Of a DNA stretch of 7,447 nt, positions 4,758 through 7,447 are shown in pieces. The stretch's first letter is position 1. The number at the start of each line of letters is the position of its first letter. The notes beneath the pieces are model-generated. The model saw nothing but the letters and a program-made list of their open reading frames with translations, had not been told where the DNA came from and did no database searches. Source of the stretch: CAYNNQ01 sp051748085. GTDB lineage: Bacteria > Desulfobacterota > Desulfovibrionia > Desulfovibrionales > Desulfonatronovibrionaceae. The position numbers and the translations under genes are program-made. The stretch spans positions 1-7,447 of the forward strand of contig JBNJHA010000089.1 in assembly GCA_051748085.1 (NCBI GenBank), read 5' to 3'.

Positions 4758-7187
4758 CTATTGTTCCTGCATTTCCTGAATAAGTTTATGCAGTTTCTGG
4801 GCCTGCTCGGCCAGGTCGGAAATGGCCTGTGAGGACTGACGCATTCCGTCGGTAGTTTCTGACGAAATTCTGTTGATTTCTTCAATCGCTCTGTTTATCT
4901 GTTCGCTGGCCGCGGACTGTTCCTCGGAAGCGGTGGCAATCGCCCGTATCTGATCCGTACTATCCTGAACCAAAGAAACTATTTTTTTCAGGGACTGCCC
5001 GGAATTGTCGGCCAGCTTGGTGCTTTCTTCGACTGCGGCGGTAGCCTTTTCTGTTTCCTGGACATTTTTCTGTGTCCCTTCCTGGATAGAAGAAATGGCG
5101 GATTCGACTTCCTTGGTCGCGGACATGGTTTTCTCGGCCAGTTTGCGGACCTCATCGGCCACGACCGCAAAACCCCGGCCGTGCTCGCCGGCACGGGCGG
5201 CCTCTATGGCGGCGTTCAATGCCAGAAGATTGGTCTGATCGGCAATGTCATTAATAGTATTAATAATTTCCCCTATAGATTCGGCCTGCCCGCTGAGTTC
5301 ATTCATGTTTTCCCGCAGACTTCCGGTCATGGAATCGACCTGCTTAATGGCCTCTATAACCTGATTGACAATGTCCGCGCCTTCTTGTGCCTGCTCTCTG
5401 GCCTGATCCGAGCCTTCGGCCGCATTGGATGCGTTTCTGGCCACTTCCATGACTGTGGAATTCATTTGCTCCATAGATGTGGCGGTTTCTCCGGCCCGTT
5501 CATTCTGCTGCTCAGCTCCATTCGTGGCTTGTTCAATTTGCGCCGACAGTTCTTCTGCAGCAGAGGCTACAAGGTCGGCCACATTGGTTAAGGATGTAGC
5601 TGTTTCCTGAAGTCTTTCCGCTTGCTTGCGCATAATTTCTTCATTTTGACGAATTTCAGTAACATCCTGAATAATCACGTTCGCTTCCTGAATTTCTCCA
5701 TTCCGGTCCGCGGTCGGAAATCCATTAACCCGGATTATTTTTTCTTCCTGCAGTTTATTGCTGAAAGCGGCTTCTCCGTTCCATGTCTTGCCCTGTTTGA
5801 GGACGTTTTCAATAATCGGTCCGCATACCGGGCATTCGTCTATGGAAGCATAGTTAAAAAGTTCAAAACCGGTCATTTTGTCTTTGACCTTATCCGCGGA
5901 ATTTCCGGTCAGAGAACAGGCCGCATCGTTGATATGATTAATTTTTCTATTGCCGGCGTTTATGCTGAACATGGGAACGGAAATCCCCTTTTTAAACGAT
6001 TCCAGATAAAAAACCCTGTCTTCAATTTCCCGGGCCATATTATTTATGGACCTGGCTGTTTTGCCGATGATATCGTCCGTATTATAATCAATACGTTTTT
6101 CATAATTGCCTTCTTCCATCTCGGCGCATACTTTGGATATATTCCGTAAAGGTTTTATGAGAGATTTGATTACCAGAAAGATAAGAAGGGCGGATACAAG
6201 AAAAGATATGACAATGCTGGTTATCGTGGTCCAGGCCAGGGTCTTGTTTGTCCCGAAATACATATCGTTTTTTTCCAGGCCAAAACCCAGGTACCAGCCC
6301 CAGGGCTTGAAATAAGAAATATAGGTTACTTTGGGCTCCCCACGCCAGTCATAAGTAACCAGGCCGTTTTTAGTCTTGAGCATTTTTTCCCCGAAAGGAA
6401 AATCCGTGAGTTTTTGCTCGGCCACATCCTCGCTGGGATGGTAGATGAATTCTCCCTTGGAGTTGAAAATGAACGGATAACCCTTATCTTTAACATTCAA
6501 CCCGGCCAGCATGTTTTTCAGCTCATTGGTCATGATCTTGCGCCCGACATATAAAACAGCCACGACCTGGCCGTTTTTGTCCTTAAGCGGTTTATACGCC
6601 GTCAAATACCAGGCGTTGACTACATAGGCCTTACCCCGGAAAGTTTCTCCGTTCATGACAGTTTTGTAGACCGGACTGGAAGAAGGAATATAAGTCCCGA
6701 CAGCGCGTTCACCGTTTAATTTTTTTACATTAGTCGATACCCGCAGCAACTTGCCCGGCAAAACCTGGAATATAGTAGCGGTACCGCCGACCATGTCCTG
6801 GACTTTGTCAACCAGTGCGAAATTATTATTTATTTTCTGGCCGCCTATTTTAAGGGTCGGGATGCTGACCTGTTGCGTTTTTTTGCTGATTTGGTTGGTT
6901 ATGTTCGTATTGATTTCTTGAATATCATCCAGAAAAGGGCGTCCTAAACGGTCGATTTCGCCCTGCATCAATTTCAGATCAGAATTAATTTTTTCCTGCA
7001 GAACATCATTTTCCATGTTCAAAAAATCATTTAACTGAACCACTGTACTTTTAACTATATCTTCGCCTAACTCGAATTGCGATTCGCTTATTTTCCAGAA
7101 TGTAAGCCCGGAAGTGATCAGGATGGTCAGAAGGACTACCCCGAAAAAACTGATAAGCAGTTTTGTGGAAAATCGAATTGTTTTCAT
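4758..7187 (-). CDS. Methyl-accepting chemotaxis protein (Cache-HAMP-PAS-MCP signal domain)
   Basis: An 809-residue membrane chemoreceptor. Order of parts: membrane helix 1 (about 11-31); a large periplasmic double Cache region (about 32-315) of the Cache_3-Cache_2 type, with STNVKKLNGERAVGTYIPSS and NAWYLTAYKP; membrane helix 2 (about 316-339); HAMP (about 341-392); a cytoplasmic PAS domain (about 399-512); and the signalling hairpin (about 532-809). The conserved tip NLLALNAAIEAARAGEHGRG and FAVVADEVRKLAEKT that bind CheA and CheW lie at about 654-687. About 141 residues follow the tip glutamate, which fits the 40-heptad class. There is no C-terminal pentapeptide for CheR or CheB tethering. 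The RxWY amino-acid motif of dCache sensors is not met (NAWY at 191-194), so the ligand is unknown. The PAS domain has Cys424 and a CPVC motif at 452-455. The start at 7187 has AAGGA nine bases upstream; an ATG at 7226 lies at the predicted transcription start and lacks a ribosome binding site. Confidence 0.95.
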   Translation of the reverse strand: MKTIRFSTKLLISFFGVVLLTILITSGLTFWKISESQFELGEDIVKSTVVQLNDFLNMENDVLQEKINSDLKLMQGEIDRLGRPFLDDIQEINTNITNQISKKTQQVSIPTLKIGGQKINNNFALVDKVQDMVGGTATIFQVLPGKLLRVSTNVKKLNGERAVGTYIPSSSPVYKTVMNGETFRGKAYVVNAWYLTAYKPLKDKNGQVVAVLYVGRKIMTNELKNMLAGLNVKDKGYPFIFNSKGEFIYHPSEDVAEQKLTDFPFGEKMLKTKNGLVTYDWRGEPKVTYISYFKPWGWYLGFGLEKNDMYFGTNKTLAWTTITSIVISFLVSALLIFLVIKSLIKPLRNISKVCAEMEEGNYEKRIDYNTDDIIGKTARSINNMAREIEDRVFYLESFKKGISVPMFSINAGNRKINHINDAACSLTGNSADKVKDKMTGFELFNYASIDECPVCGPIIENVLKQGKTWNGEAAFSNKLQEEKIIRVNGFPTADRNGEIQEANVIIQDVTEIRQNEEIMRKQAERLQETATSLTNVADLVASAAEELSAQIEQATNGAEQQNERAGETATSMEQMNSTVMEVARNASNAAEGSDQAREQAQEGADIVNQVIEAIKQVDSMTGSLRENMNELSGQAESIGEIINTINDIADQTNLLALNAAIEAARAGEHGRGFAVVADEVRKLAEKTMSATKEVESAISSIQEGTQKNVQETEKATAAVEESTKLADNSGQSLKKIVSLVQDSTDQIRAIATASEEQSAASEQINRAIEEINRISSETTDGMRQSSQAISDLAEQAQKLHKLIQEMQEQ

Positions 7188-7196
7188 GTCCTTTCG

Positions 7197-7201
7197 TCCT
7201 T
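7197..7201 (-). promoter_or_regulatory. Ribosome binding site of the chemoreceptor gene (decides the start)
   Basis: On the minus strand this reads AAGGA, nine bases before the ATG at 7187. A second AAGGA (7189-7193) is only one base from the ATG and is probably not the functional one. The upstream in-frame ATG at 7226 is preceded by an AT-rich stretch with no such motif. Confidence 0.6.
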
Positions 7202-7230
7202 GTTTTTTGTTACCTTTCTGTAACATGGAA

Positions 7231-7257
7231 ATTATAGAAAAAGTGAATAAAAAACAA
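7231..7257 (-). promoter_or_regulatory. Promoter of the chemoreceptor gene
   Basis: On the minus strand a perfect TATAAT -10 box (7231-7236) is preceded by TTGTTT (7252-7257), which matches three of six -35 bases with a short 15-base spacer, in a T-rich tract. Transcription would start near 7224-7225, giving a leader of about 37 bases before the ATG at 7187. It does not resemble the FliA (sigma-28) consensus often found at chemotaxis genes, so expression is probably under the housekeeping sigma factor. Confidence 0.5.
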
Positions 7258-7259
7258 GT

Positions 7260-7294
7260 AAAAATCCGGGAAGGCTAGCAGTGCCGGGCTACCC
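7260..7294 (-). terminator. Possible weak terminator after rlmH
   Basis: On the minus strand GGGTAGC (7288-7294) pairs with GCTAGCC (7273-7279) at six of seven positions around an eight-base loop. TTTTT (7260-7264) follows eight bases later. The stem is imperfect and the gap to the T run is long. Its place between the rlmH stop and the chemoreceptor promoter is where a terminator would be expected. Confidence 0.35.
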
Positions 7295-7333
7295 AAAAGT
7301 TTAGAAATGGGGTGTTGTCAATGGCCAAAATTT

Positions 7334-7447
7334 TCAATTGTGGTACGGAAAATTACGAATAATGGTCGCCGCCCGGAATATTTGTTCCAGGAGCATGACC
7401 CGGGCCAGTTCATGGGGGAAGGTGAGAGGGCTCAGGGAAAGCAGAAA
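7334..7447 (-). CDS. rlmH: 23S rRNA (pseudouridine1915-N3)-methyltransferase RlmH, C-terminal part (cut by window edge)
   Basis: The last 37 residues and the TGA stop of a gene that enters from beyond the right edge. The sequence runs LSLSPLTFPHELARVMLLEQ, then IFRAATI, and ends in PYHN. This is the C-terminal hallmark of RlmH (YbeA family): LS..TLPH.L.R..L.EQ.YRA..I...PYH in well-known members. RlmH is a SPOUT-class, S-adenosylmethionine-dependent enzyme that methylates a pseudouridine at position 1915 of 23S rRNA on the assembled ribosome. The PYH end and the preceding helix belong to the trefoil-knot cofactor and substrate region. The usual EQxYRA tyrosine is phenylalanine here. The family is about 155 residues long, so roughly three quarters of the gene lies outside the window. 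It is upstream of, and in the same direction as, the chemoreceptor gene, which has its own promoter. Confidence 0.88.
   Translation of the reverse strand, partial: FLLSLSPLTFPHELARVMLLEQIFRAATIIRNFPYHN

Noticed and set aside
5823..5834. CPVC in the chemoreceptor as a c-type haem site
   Set aside because: No His follows the second Cys (CPVCG), and the domain is predicted to be cytoplasmic, where c-type haem is not attached.
5005..6315. Several plus-strand open frames inside the chemoreceptor gene
   Set aside because: They are antisense shadows of a strongly conserved coding sequence, with no ribosome binding sites or recognisable motifs.

Overview
The window carries six protein-coding genes plus the end of a seventh at the right edge. 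All look like chromosomal core or signalling genes. The protein families (a ThiD-ThiN fusion, ndk directly followed by proC, a Cache-HAMP-PAS chemoreceptor of the type common in sulfate reducers) and the moderate base composition suggest a Desulfovibrionales-like member of the Desulfobacterota (old Deltaproteobacteria). This is an inference from protein character only; no rRNA or other marker is present.

Layout, left to right. A plus-strand thiDN gene (8-1369) encodes a fused hydroxymethylpyrimidine (phosphate) kinase and ThiN-type thiamine-phosphate synthase. A weak terminator-like hairpin follows it, then a promoter and a strong ribosome binding site in front of a 109-residue protein of unknown function (1558-1887, plus). 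Convergent to that is a minus-strand pair, ndk (2721-3140) then proC (1917-2714), six bases apart and probably one transcript. A 275-base divergent region (3141-3415) separates ndk from plus-strand murA (3416-4684). It holds clustered GCGGA half-sites and, close to murA, a long inverted repeat with mutually exclusive or pseudoknot-forming partners. A strong hairpin (4714-4751) lies between murA and a convergent minus-strand chemoreceptor gene (4758-7187). The chemoreceptor has its own promoter with a perfect TATAAT box. Upstream of it, running off the right edge, is the C-terminal 37-residue end of rlmH (7334-7447, minus).

Functionally the genes are a miscellany: thiamine synthesis (thiDN), proline synthesis (proC), nucleotide balance (ndk), the first committed step of peptidoglycan synthesis (murA), 23S rRNA modification (rlmH), and chemotaxis or redox/ligand sensing (the receptor). 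Three starts are better placed downstream of the longest open frame: ndk at 3140, murA at 3416 and the receptor at 7187.

I see no insertion sequence, CRISPR array, tRNA, rRNA, phage gene or defence gene, and no convincing new multi-gene system. The points most worth a second look are the structured murA leader, the orphan 109-residue protein with its own promoter, the archaeal-style ThiDN fusion, and the CPVC motif in the receptor's PAS domain.
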